DNA of 32,687 nucleotides from CAVWDI01 sp046259385 (GTDB taxonomy: Bacteria; Chloroflexota; Anaerolineae; Anaerolineales; UBA4823): contig JBJYWI010000024.1 of assembly GCA_046259385.1 (NCBI GenBank), positions 1-32,687 on the forward strand, read 5' to 3'. Both the position numbers and the translations under genes were made by a program. The notes under the pieces are model-generated. The model worked only from the letters and a program-made list of their open reading frames with translations, made no database searches and had not been told where the DNA came from. Shown here one piece after another: positions 7,203 to 15,608 of this stretch. How positions within the stretch are numbered: the first letter of the stretch is position 1; the number at the start of each line of letters is the position of its first letter.

Positions 7203-9260
7203 TTGAGTATTCCGAGAAGATATGTAAATCTGTGGCGAGCGCTGCTGATCATTCTGGTCGGCTGCTTGAGCGCATGCGTCCCGCCTTCTCAATATGACAA
7301 CCAGAAGACAATTTTTGTTGCAGCCAATAAAGTCAACTGCGTGAATGGTGAAACAGGCGATTGCCTGCTCATCAAGGAAAGTCCTGATGATGAGTGGACA
7401 ATCTTTTATGGTTCAATTGATGGATTTGAGTACCAGCCCGGAATTGAATATGAACTGCTGATTCAATCTAAGGTTGTTGGGGAACCGGGTAATGGGGGAC
7501 CGATGTTGAAGTTTGAACTTGTTAAGATACTTAAAAACCTCCCGGTTCAGGAGAATGGAACTGGCAGCTCACAACGCGTGGTAGATCCCTACGATCTTAA
7601 CTGGCAGAAGCTTAAAAACCTCACTTTCACTCTAACCGGAATGGAAGGCGAGGAAATAAGGCTCGTGGATGGCAAAGCATCCGGGCTTCCGGATGGTTTC
7701 GAGGCCAGCCTGTCGCCATTCCGGGTTTACGGCGACCTGAACGGAGATGGACGTGCAGATGCAGCTCTAATACTGGTCCTGGAAACTGGGAATGGGGAAC
7801 CTACACACCATTTACTGGCGGCGATAAATGACCGCGGATTCCCCCAGGTGCTGCAACCTTTTGAATTAGGTCAGGCTGTTTTCATCCACCGGATGGATAT
7901 TGATAACGGGAGCATTCATATCATCTTGGACGAGTATGCGCCAGACGATCCGGTTTGCTGCCCGAGCATCCAGCGCCAGTTGTCATTTTCAACCGGAACC
8001 GGTAGATTGCAACTTGAGTCGGAACAGGTAAGTGAAATGGCAGCTAACCCTTCCCAATTCAACGCAGAAAAAGAGAGAATCGACCTGCAGTCTGACGAAA
8101 ATGAAATCCTGATCAAAGGTGCAATCCAGTTTAACGGCAGCGACCACTATATGCTGCGGGGATTAGCCGGGCAAATTCTTTCGGTCGATATCGCTTCACC
8201 TCACGACACTGTACTGCTCTCTATCCTCGGAGAGGAGTATGGCGAGGTGTTGAGCTCTGTAGAAAGCGAGCGAACCGCATGGTCAGGGGAACTTCCGAAC
8301 ACCCAGGATTACAGCATCCGGGCAGTTTCAGTTGGCGGTGAAACAGAGTATCAGCTGGCAATAAACATCCGCGGTAGAGGCGGGCGGACGAGTATGATCC
8401 CTCCGGAGCCGTATTTCATCCCGCAAGCAGAAGGATCTGTGGAGGTTCGCGCCGGTCCAGGCCTGGGATATAAAGTGATTGGTCAGCTCGACAAAGGCGA
8501 GGCTATACATATTACTGGGAAGAATCTAGGTGTGACGGAAGAAACCCGTTGGTGGCGGGCCTGCTGCTTTGATGGAGGGGAAGGCTGGATCCGGGATGAT
8601 GGAGGAGAGGCGGTGGGGGTAACGGAAGGGTTGACAGTTCCCGAGATATCTTCCCTGGGAACCCCGGAACCCATTTCACCGGAATCTGCCTCCATTTTAA
8701 ACACGGGTCAGGTTCTTTATTTCACATTTGAAAGCGATCCATCCGGAGCAGGCAGCATACCCGGGATACTTGAAGCACTTGAGGCGAACCAAGCTTGGGC
8801 AGCATTTTTTACAACAGGCAACCAGGCGCTGGAATATAAACAAATACTGGAAGAATACGGGGATGCCCGGCAGACGCTGGGAAGTCGCACCTCGCGCTAC
8901 TATACCCTTTCACCTGCAGGGCGTTCCGAGTTTTTTGAGGAAGCCGAAGCTGCTGCCATAATTGTCGATGGGGGTTCGGGGAGATGCCTACAACCGCCTT
9001 ACAGCGCACTGGATTCTTACACGCGCGCAAGCGCGGCGGAAAAAGGTTTCCAGGTAGTGTTATGGGATATCAACTCCCAAGATTTGAAGATTGATGATCC
9101 TGCTCAAATTGCTGAACAATTGAAAGCAAGTATATTTCCAGGTGCGGTTGTATTAATGCATGACCTGCAGGGGGAGTCCTCGCCAACAGCTGCAGCGTTG
9201 GAAATTTTACTGCCCCAACTGGCTGAAGAGGGTTACCGTTTTGTGACGGTGTGTGAATGA
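7203..9260 (+). CDS. Multidomain lipoprotein with SH3 and degenerate polysaccharide-deacetylase domains
   Basis: This is a surface lipoprotein of 685 residues. A signal peptide ends in a lipobox LSAC with Cys25. Residues about 30-90 resemble the DUF4377 type of small Cys-containing domain. A segment DLNGDGRADAALIL follows near residue 180. Residues about 410-470 are a bacterial SH3-like domain (VEVRAGPGLGYKVIGQL). Residues 502-685 have the NodB deacetylase fold. Its motifs are decayed: TFESDP replaces TFDDGP, the HxxxH metal motif is absent, and only the late VLMHD is intact. It is therefore probably a glycan-binding pseudoenzyme. The start is TTG, supported by an AAGGGA site and the signal peptide. 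The stop lies just before the next gene. Confidence 0.75.
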   Translation: MSIPRRYVNLWRALLIILVGCLSACVPPSQYDNQKTIFVAANKVNCVNGETGDCLLIKESPDDEWTIFYGSIDGFEYQPGIEYELLIQSKVVGEPGNGGPMLKFELVKILKNLPVQENGTGSSQRVVDPYDLNWQKLKNLTFTLTGMEGEEIRLVDGKASGLPDGFEASLSPFRVYGDLNGDGRADAALILVLETGNGEPTHHLLAAINDRGFPQVLQPFELGQAVFIHRMDIDNGSIHIILDEYAPDDPVCCPSIQRQLSFSTGTGRLQLESEQVSEMAANPSQFNAEKERIDLQSDENEILIKGAIQFNGSDHYMLRGLAGQILSVDIASPHDTVLLSILGEEYGEVLSSVESERTAWSGELPNTQDYSIRAVSVGGETEYQLAINIRGRGGRTSMIPPEPYFIPQAEGSVEVRAGPGLGYKVIGQLDKGEAIHITGKNLGVTEETRWWRACCFDGGEGWIRDDGGEAVGVTEGLTVPEISSLGTPEPISPESASILNTGQVLYFTFESDPSGAGSIPGILEALEANQAWAAFFTTGNQALEYKQILEEYGDARQTLGSRTSRYYTLSPAGRSEFFEEAEAAAIIVDGGSGRCLQPPYSALDSYTRASAAEKGFQVVLWDINSQDLKIDDPAQIAEQLKASIFPGAVVLMHDLQGESSPTAAALEILLPQLAEEGYRFVTVCE

Positions 9261-9288
9261 CTGCCGGGGCATTGAAGGAATATACCCG

Positions 9289-9783
9289 GTGAATTCAACG
9301 GCATCATCCCAGATTATTTTTATTCACGGGCTGATGGGTTCCAGCCAGGGAACAAAAGCTCGCCATCTCATGGAGATTTTTCCGGGGATTGTCTGCCCGG
9401 ATTTTGCGGGGACTTTAAATGAGAGAATTCAGAAATTGGAGCAGATTATGTCGAGCAGGGGTGGGTGGAAAGTGATCGGTTCCAGCCTGGGAGGTTTGAT
9501 GGGGGCAATCTATACCTGTGCCAATCCGGAACGGGTTGAGAAACTAGTCCTGCTCGCGCCTGCGTTCACCTGGCCTGATTTTTCGCCCGATCTGCCAGGT
9601 CCTGTATCCGTACCTGCAGTGATTTACCATGGAAAATTCGACAGCATCATCCCCCTGGACGAAATGCGAATCATCGCAAAAAAACTATTTACCAATTTGA
9701 CCGTAAATGTGGTAGATGACGACCACAGCCTGCATAAAACCATCGCCGCGATCGATTGGCGGAACTTGCTTGAAATAGCTTAA
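9289..9783 (+). CDS. Small alpha/beta-hydrolase, YqiA/RBBP9-like
   Basis: This is a compact serine hydrolase of about 164 residues. An oxyanion strand IIFIHGLMGSS is followed by the nucleophile elbow GSSLGG (Ser66). The acid is HGKFDSIIP (Asp118) and the base is DDDHSLHK (His146). No lid domain or signal peptide is present. The substrate is unknown; small family members are esterases. I prefer the GTG at 9289, because GAAGGAA (9274-9280) lies 8 nt upstream. Another GTG at 9253 overlaps the stop of the preceding gene and would add 12 residues. It probably shares a transcript with the lipoprotein gene. Confidence 0.8.
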   Translation: MNSTASSQIIFIHGLMGSSQGTKARHLMEIFPGIVCPDFAGTLNERIQKLEQIMSSRGGWKVIGSSLGGLMGAIYTCANPERVEKLVLLAPAFTWPDFSPDLPGPVSVPAVIYHGKFDSIIPLDEMRIIAKKLFTNLTVNVVDDDHSLHKTIAAIDWRNLLEIA

Positions 9784-9812
9784 TCCCCATCTGGACCCCC
9801 AGCTTTTTTCAT

Positions 9813-10850
9813 TTATCCGGATTTATAGTGAATTTCGGGCATCTCACGGAGGCGCCGGGCTGCTTGCTCAGGAGTCAGGTCCCGCTGGGGTTCCGCCAGC
9901 ATCTCGTAACCGACCATGAATTTCTTAATTGTCGCTGAACGGAGCAAAGGAGGGTAGAAATGGGCGTGCAGCTGCCAGTGTTTATATTCACCCTGCATGA
10001 GTGGCGCGCCGTGCCAGCCCATCGAGTATGGAAACGAAGTTTCGAAGAGATTATCCAATTTCACAGTCAAGGTTTTAATAATTGATGCAAGGCTTTCTGA
10101 TACCTCATTTGATAGTTCCGGCAGCCTGAGTATGTGGTTTTTAGGTGCAAGCAGGATCTCAAAAGGCCAGTTTGCCCAGAAGGGGACCAGCGCGCACCAG
10201 TGATCGTTCTGGCAGACAACCCGCTCGTTTTTGCTGCGCTCCAGCTCGAAATAATCAATCAGCAGCGCAGAATTGTGCTGGCGGTAATACTCAAGCTGGC
10301 GGTGGTCTTCTTTGGCGGGTTCATTAGGGAGGCGGTCGCTTGCCCAGATTTGTCCATGCGGGTGCGGGTTGGAACAACCCATTACCGCGCCTTTGTTTTC
10401 AAAAATCTGGACCCAGAGATATTCTTCTCCCAGTTCGGAGGTCTGCTCGCGCCATACATCCACCACTGAGCGGATATCACCAATCTCCATCTCGGGTAAA
10501 GTCAGGTCATGGCGCGGCGAGAAACAGATCACCCGGCAGGTGCCGTTAACCTGGTGAGCCAGGAATAGGGGGTGCTGGTTTTTGGGCTCGTTTTTCACAT
10601 TGTTGAGCAAAGCTGAATAATCGTTGGTGAAAACAAAGGTTGACTGGTAGTCAGGATTTCTTTCGCCGCTTGCGCGCAGATTGCCGGGACAGAGATAGCA
10701 GTCTGGTTCATATGCGGGCAGGATTTCGGGGGCTGGTTTTTCGACCTGTCCCTGCCAGGGACGCTGTGCCCTGTGGGGTGAGACAAGCACCCATTCTCCG
10801 GTTAAGGGATTTCTGCGCCGGTGCGGCGCTTCACGCATCATTGTCTTCAT
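9813..10850 (-). CDS. galT: Galactose-1-phosphate uridylyltransferase
   Basis: This is the Leloir-pathway enzyme that exchanges UMP between UDP-glucose and galactose-1-phosphate. It is a HIT-superfamily protein of 345 residues. The active site GCSNPHPHGQIWA carries the catalytic histidine within HPH (163-165). Probable zinc ligands are CYLC (Cys51, Cys54) and the SPRH motif near 114. The N-terminal RRRNPLTGEWVLVSPHRAQRPW is typical. No good ribosome site precedes the ATG at 10850. Two further ATG codons lie within five codons, so the exact start is uncertain. No galK or galE lies in the window. Confidence 0.95.
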   Translation of the reverse strand: MKTMMREAPHRRRNPLTGEWVLVSPHRAQRPWQGQVEKPAPEILPAYEPDCYLCPGNLRASGERNPDYQSTFVFTNDYSALLNNVKNEPKNQHPLFLAHQVNGTCRVICFSPRHDLTLPEMEIGDIRSVVDVWREQTSELGEEYLWVQIFENKGAVMGCSNPHPHGQIWASDRLPNEPAKEDHRQLEYYRQHNSALLIDYFELERSKNERVVCQNDHWCALVPFWANWPFEILLAPKNHILRLPELSNEVSESLASIIKTLTVKLDNLFETSFPYSMGWHGAPLMQGEYKHWQLHAHFYPPLLRSATIKKFMVGYEMLAEPQRDLTPEQAARRLREMPEIHYKSG

Positions 10851-10941
10851 GTTTGTATAAGGTTTCGAAAAGATATTTTACCCTGACTATTTGTTCTTAC
10901 TCGGGTGCTTGGGTGCTCTTTTTAATTAAGGGATATTCTAA

Positions 10942-11242
10942 TTAAATTTTGAAGTAGCCTGCAAGAAACAGTTGCACTTTCGCGCCGTTCAGGCAGTCGT
11001 CCCAATCGCTGTATTTGTCCGGGGAGTGACTAGTCCCACACTTTAAGGGAATGAAGATCATCCTTGCTGGCCGGAACCTCCAATGCGCCGTTGAACCCGC
11101 CGCTGTGCAGAACTGTATCCATGTGTGCGCCTACAGGGTGGGCAGGGCTGAGCGCCGGACGGTTTACACCCCCACCGCCAGTGGCGCTTATTTGCGAAAA
11201 GACCTGGAATTCTGTCCCGAGCCTTTCTGGGTTGACCCGCAG
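10942..11242 (-). pseudogene. Remnant of an M20-family N-carbamoyl-amino-acid hydrolase
   Basis: Two pieces of one family are joined out of frame. The first, read downward from 11242, gives LRVNPERLGTEFQVFSQISA, then GGGVNRPALSPA and VGAHMDTVLHSGGFNGAL. These match the N-terminus and the metal-binding GSHxDTVxxGGxxDG motif of hydantoinase-linked carbamoylases. The second begins at 11061 in another frame and gives MIFIPLKCGTSHSPDKYSDW, then DDCLNGAK, ending at a TAA at 10942. This is the C-terminal MIFxPSxxGxSHSPxE motif. A full gene is about 400 codons, so some 270 internal codons are missing, plus about 45 between ALSPA and VGAH. Family assignment is from memory of motifs. Confidence 0.75.
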
Positions 11243-11243
11243 A

Positions 11244-13289
11244 TCACCCGCCCTCGAAAGACCTTTCAAACTGGGTGTGGTACAGGTGGGCGTAAAGACC
11301 TTCGTTTAAAAGCAGGTCAGCGTGCCTTCCTGATTCGACGATCCGGCCGCGGTCCATTACCAGGATCAAGTCCGCGGAAAGGATTGTGCTCAGCCGGTGG
11401 GCGATCACCAGGCTTGTACGCCCCGCCATCACCCGCTTAAGGGCTTCCTGGATGAGCAGTTCAGACTGGCTGTCGAGATGGCTGGTGGCTTCGTCCAGAA
11501 CCAGGATGCGCGGGTCTTTCAGGATCACCCGCGCCAGGGCGATGCGTTGTTTTTCGCCGCCGCTCAGCCTGTAGCCGCGCTCCCCGACGATAGTATTGTA
11601 GCCATCCGGGAGTTCGCTGATGAAATTATGAATGTTCGCGGTTCTGCAGGCTGCTTCTATCTGATCCTGGGTGGCGTCCAGGTTCGCGTACAGAAGGTTA
11701 GTCCGGATGGTGTCGTGGAATAAATGCGTCTCTTGGGTAACCATGCCCACATGAGCGCTGAGCGAATCCAGTTTGAGATCACGCAGATCATAGCCGTCGA
11801 TCAGGATACGCCCTTCAACCGGGTCGTAGAGGCGCGGGATCAGATAGGTCAGGGTAGTCTTACCCGCGCCGCTCGGCCCGACAAGTGCCGTCAGCTGGCC
11901 AGGTTTGATTTCGAAAGAAATGTCTTCGAGCGCAAGTTCCCTGGCCTGGCTGCGGTTCGGGTCGTCCGGGGATGTTTTTTCAAGGTTTGAGTTGAGTTCC
12001 TCTGTCGCAGGCTCCGGTCCAAATGATTTATATTCCGCCTCAAGTATTGATATACCTGAACGGTGGTCGCCGTCCCCATTGGATTTGGGTTTAACTTCAA
12101 GCAGTTTTCCTGAAAGGGTTGCGCTGACTTCGTGCATCTGGCCGAAGCGGTGCACTTCGCTGAGCCGTGTTTCGCCGGGAGCCTGGTATTTAAACGTGAC
12201 GTTTTCAAGCCTCAGTTCCCCGGTAACTTCCAATAGTCCTTTTGCATTTACCTTTTCTTCGATATCCGGCGGGAGATCAATCACTTCAAATACTCTCTCG
12301 AAGCTGACAACCGAGGTGGCAAACTCTACCGGTGCGTTCGCCAGGCCCTGAAGGGAGGTGTAAAGGCTGGTAAGGTATGCGCCGAAAGCCACGATGGTCC
12401 CGATGGTCAGGAATTCAAGGATAACCAGGTAACCGCCAATTCCATAAACCAGGGCGGTTCCAACCGCGCTCAGCAAGCCGATAATCACGAAAAACGAGGC
12501 ACCCATAACCGCCCGCTGCACACCGATATCGCGCACGGAGGCAGCCCTGAGCTTGAAGCGGTCGACTTCCAATCGGGATCGTCCGAACAGCTTAACCAGT
12601 AGAGCGCCGCCGATATTGAGGGTCTCATTCATGGTCGCGTTCATCTGGGCGTTTGCGTCCATGCCCTGCCGGGCGATATCCCTTAGGCGGGCACCCATCC
12701 GCCGGGCCGTGTAGATAAAGAGCGGCAGGATAGCGATGCTTATTAATGTAAGGCGCCAGTCCAGGCTCAACATCACCACCAGCACCGCGCCTGCTTGGAT
12801 GATGTTGGTGATGATTCCAACGATGGTGCTGCTGATGGCGTTATGGGCTCCGATAACGTCGTTGTTGAGCCGGCTCATCAACTCCCCGACTTTGGTGTTG
12901 GTGAAGAAGCGCAGCGACATCCTCTGCAGGCTTGAATACAGAGCGACCCGCAGGTCATAGATCACTCCTTCCCCAACCTGGGCGTTCAGCCTGCGCTGGA
13001 TCACACTTATCAGGCCGCCCAGGGAAGGGATCAGGAGCAGTCCCAGAGCCAGGGTGATCAACTGGCGGATGTCTTTGGCCGGGATCGTCACATCGATCAA
13101 CTGCCTGAGTATCAGCGGCGTCAGCAGAGTCAGGCCGGTATTAAGCAGGATCAGCAGCAGCATTCCGACGATCTGGGAGCGGTAAGGCTGGGAATAGCCC
13201 AGCACCCGTTTCATCAGGTCCCAAGTAAGTTTTGGTTTTTCATCGGTTGACCGGATATAACTCCACCAACCGCTTCCGTGAAATCCCAT
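11244..13289 (-). CDS. ABC exporter, fused transmembrane and ATPase domains
   Basis: This is a half-transporter of the multidrug/lipid exporter type, expected to work as a dimer. With the ATG at 13289 it has 681 residues. GAGG lies 7 nt upstream, and the sequence begins MGFHGSGWWSYI. The frame is open 49 codons further upstream, but that part is not transporter-like. Six membrane segments span about residues 35-320. The nucleotide-binding domain has Walker A GPSGAGKTT (471-479), the signature LSGGEKQR, Walker B ILVLDEATSHLDS and the switch His in IAHRLST. Between the A-loop Tyr368 and Walker A there are about 103 residues instead of about 25, so a hydrophilic insertion of roughly 78 residues is present. 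The substrate is unknown. Confidence 0.9.
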   Translation of the reverse strand: MGFHGSGWWSYIRSTDEKPKLTWDLMKRVLGYSQPYRSQIVGMLLLILLNTGLTLLTPLILRQLIDVTIPAKDIRQLITLALGLLLIPSLGGLISVIQRRLNAQVGEGVIYDLRVALYSSLQRMSLRFFTNTKVGELMSRLNNDVIGAHNAISSTIVGIITNIIQAGAVLVVMLSLDWRLTLISIAILPLFIYTARRMGARLRDIARQGMDANAQMNATMNETLNIGGALLVKLFGRSRLEVDRFKLRAASVRDIGVQRAVMGASFFVIIGLLSAVGTALVYGIGGYLVILEFLTIGTIVAFGAYLTSLYTSLQGLANAPVEFATSVVSFERVFEVIDLPPDIEEKVNAKGLLEVTGELRLENVTFKYQAPGETRLSEVHRFGQMHEVSATLSGKLLEVKPKSNGDGDHRSGISILEAEYKSFGPEPATEELNSNLEKTSPDDPNRSQARELALEDISFEIKPGQLTALVGPSGAGKTTLTYLIPRLYDPVEGRILIDGYDLRDLKLDSLSAHVGMVTQETHLFHDTIRTNLLYANLDATQDQIEAACRTANIHNFISELPDGYNTIVGERGYRLSGGEKQRIALARVILKDPRILVLDEATSHLDSQSELLIQEALKRVMAGRTSLVIAHRLSTILSADLILVMDRGRIVESGRHADLLLNEGLYAHLYHTQFERSFEGG

Positions 13290-13422
13290 AGCAATCCTCA
13301 GATAAAGATTTCCACCAGTATATCTCACCGGCTGGAATGAGTGGTAACATTTATGGTGATTTAATGGGATACTAATACGCCATTCCTGATCTACCTCGCC
13401 CTCAGAATTTATATCTTGAACC

Positions 13423-15321
13423 ATGGAAACGGACATTAAAGCGAACAGCCTCGCCCTCTATCGTGGAAAACCCGCCCGTGTAATCGATACTGGTGAGAAG
13501 TTGGCGATCGAATTGGAAGATGGGGAGCAGGTGAGAGTACGCTTCAAGGACCTGGAGCTTCTGCATCCGGGTCCGTTAAGCGACTTTAAAACTCTAAAAA
13601 TCCTTCCGCCCGGAGAGCTGGAGCTGGCATGGCAGATTTTGCTGGAGGAAGGAGAGCAAGCGCAAACAATAACCGATCTTACATTACTGGCGGAATTGAC
13701 TTACGGCGAGTACTCCCCTGCGACTGCCCTGGCTGCTTACCGCCATCTTGAAGACGGATTGTACTTTGAGGGTTCGATATCTGAAATAAAACCGAAGCAG
13801 CCCGATGAAGTCAGGCGGGAAATTGAGAGCCGCAGGATGAAACTGGCTGAAACCAGGGACTGGCAGAATTTTATAGAACGCATCCAGGGTGGCAAACCCC
13901 TTATTGATGGGGATAAAGATTTTTTAATGCCTCTGGAAAATCTTGCATACGGCAGGGTGAAACGCGCCAGACTGCTGGCTGAACTGGGGCGCTCTCAAAC
14001 ACCCCGGTCTGCACATGCCCTGCTCCTGGAGCTTGGATACTGGGATAACATGGTCAATCCGCACCCGGTCAGATTAGGTTTATCCACATCAGCGGCGGAA
14101 GCGGCGCTGCCCGCAATACTGCAAGAAGAGCGCCTCGACCTGACTGGATTGGAGAGCTACGCAATAGACGATCCTGGGGCGGCTGATCCGGACGACGCCC
14201 TGAGCCTGGAATCGATCAAGCTGGAGGGCGGGCGGTTCAAGAGCGGCAGGATCTGGGTCCATGTCGCGGATGCAGCCGGGCTGGTTCAGGCAGGTTCCGC
14301 CGCTGATCTGGAAGCGCGCGGACGCGGCTCCACGCTGTATCTGCCGGAAGGGACTGCGCCGATGCTGCCTACAGGTGCAGTTGAAAGGCTCGGCCTGGGT
14401 TTAGGTGAAATATCGCCGGCGCTTTCATTTCTGTGCAGCCTGAACGCTGAGGCGGAAATCATTGATCTTGAAATCCACCCCAGCCTGGTTCGGGTGAAGA
14501 GAATCAGCTACCAGGAAGCCGAAACCCAGCTTACAAATGAACCTTTTCGAAGTCTTGCTTTGATAACCGATGCATACCGCAGGCGCCGTGCGGAGAACAA
14601 TGCTCTGTTTATTGACCTGCCGGAGGTGAAAATCAGGGTTGAAGATGGGGAGGTGCAGATCAAACCGCTCCCGGAACTATCCAGCCGGGACATGGTGCGC
14701 GAGGCGATGTTGATGGCTGGTGAGGCTGCAGCTGGGTTCGCATTGGAGAACGGGCTGCCTTTCCCGTACGCAACCCAGGATCCGCCGGATCCGGAAGTAG
14801 CGGCGGCTATTTTCCATGGCAGGGACATCGAAGCGGGTTCGCCGGCTTATTTCTACGCTCTGCGGCGGATCTCGCAGCGCAGCCAGGTGAGCTCCAGACC
14901 AGGCCCTCATTCAAGCCTGGGTTTGACGTATTACAGCCGGGTGACCAGCCCAATGCGGCGTTACCTGGACCTGGTCGCCCACCAGCAACTGCGGGCGTTT
15001 ACCGGAAGTGGGAAGTTAATTGAAGAGAACGAAATGCTGGAGCGCCTGGGCGCCGCGGAAGCAGTTACGGGCAGCGTTGTCCAGGCGGAGAGGCTCAGCC
15101 GCAGGCATTGGACCCTGGTGTACCTGATCCAACATCCGGGATGGAACGGGGAGGGGGTGCTGGTGGATAAAAGAGACCGAACCGGGACGATCCTCATCCC
15201 CGGGCTGGCGTTTGAGACCCGCATCCATCTGAAGGATGAACTTGAATTTAACACAATAGTGAAACTGGCCTGTAAAGAGGTAAACCTGCCGGAGCTGGAG
15301 GCTTATTTTCAGATCCTTTAG
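13423..15321 (+). CDS. RNB-domain exoribonuclease (RNase II/R family)
   Basis: This is a 3'-5' exoribonuclease of the RNase II/R superfamily, 632 residues long. The catalytic acidic cluster is in AIDDPGAADPDDALSLE, with Asp249, 255, 257 and 258 matching the four metal-binding aspartates. Later RNB motifs include HVADAAGLV, YLPEGTAPMLP and the C-terminal SRVTSPMRRYLDLVAHQQL. The N-terminus begins with a small beta-rich domain rather than an obvious cold-shock pair. The C-terminus has at most a poor S1 domain. The gene diverges from the ABC exporter. No ribosome site is visible before the ATG, so the start is less sure than the identity. Confidence 0.9.
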   Translation: METDIKANSLALYRGKPARVIDTGEKLAIELEDGEQVRVRFKDLELLHPGPLSDFKTLKILPPGELELAWQILLEEGEQAQTITDLTLLAELTYGEYSPATALAAYRHLEDGLYFEGSISEIKPKQPDEVRREIESRRMKLAETRDWQNFIERIQGGKPLIDGDKDFLMPLENLAYGRVKRARLLAELGRSQTPRSAHALLLELGYWDNMVNPHPVRLGLSTSAAEAALPAILQEERLDLTGLESYAIDDPGAADPDDALSLESIKLEGGRFKSGRIWVHVADAAGLVQAGSAADLEARGRGSTLYLPEGTAPMLPTGAVERLGLGLGEISPALSFLCSLNAEAEIIDLEIHPSLVRVKRISYQEAETQLTNEPFRSLALITDAYRRRRAENNALFIDLPEVKIRVEDGEVQIKPLPELSSRDMVREAMLMAGEAAAGFALENGLPFPYATQDPPDPEVAAAIFHGRDIEAGSPAYFYALRRISQRSQVSSRPGPHSSLGLTYYSRVTSPMRRYLDLVAHQQLRAFTGSGKLIEENEMLERLGAAEAVTGSVVQAERLSRRHWTLVYLIQHPGWNGEGVLVDKRDRTGTILIPGLAFETRIHLKDELEFNTIVKLACKEVNLPELEAYFQIL

Positions 15322-15608
15322 GTAATATCTCTTTAGCTGGTCAGCCTTCTCAAGTGAGTGTCTTTTTACCCGATCTAAATGCCCCTTACCTCAAAAAAGT
15401 CCTTTCCGCCATAGAATCGCTCCCAATGGGAGAGCTGCCTCAATACACAACCGAACCTGAATAATTCGCGAGGTTTACCATGCTTGTCGGAATCCGGGAT
15501 TCTTTATCTATAAGCAGTGATCTTGTGTGCTTAAAGGTATATTCGGAAGATACTAGCTGCCCAAGATGGAGAAGTGCCTCGAGAGAATACCTTCGCATTC
15601 CAAAACTT
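15322..15608 (+). other. Intergenic stretch with an orphan reading frame
   Basis: This 287-nt region lies between two convergent genes. From 15321 to the TAA at 15464 one frame reads as plausible protein without a start: SLAGQPSQVSVFLPDLNAPY, then LKKVLSAIESLPMGELPQ. It may be the tail of a decayed gene. A small hairpin CTCCC-AAT-GGGAG lies at 15420-15432 without a U run. No clear terminator for either neighbour was found. Confidence 0.3.

Noticed and set aside
10898..10920. Short direct repeat GGGTGCTT/GGGTGCTC upstream of galT
   Set aside because: It is too short and single to separate from chance.
11051..11440. Plus-strand open frame of 129 codons
   Set aside because: It is antisense to the carbamoylase remnant and the ABC exporter end, both of which have clear family motifs.
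13290..13436. Upstream extension of the ABC exporter by 49 codons
   Set aside because: It overlaps the divergent nuclease start, reads unlike a transporter, and the ATG at 13289 has a ribosome site.
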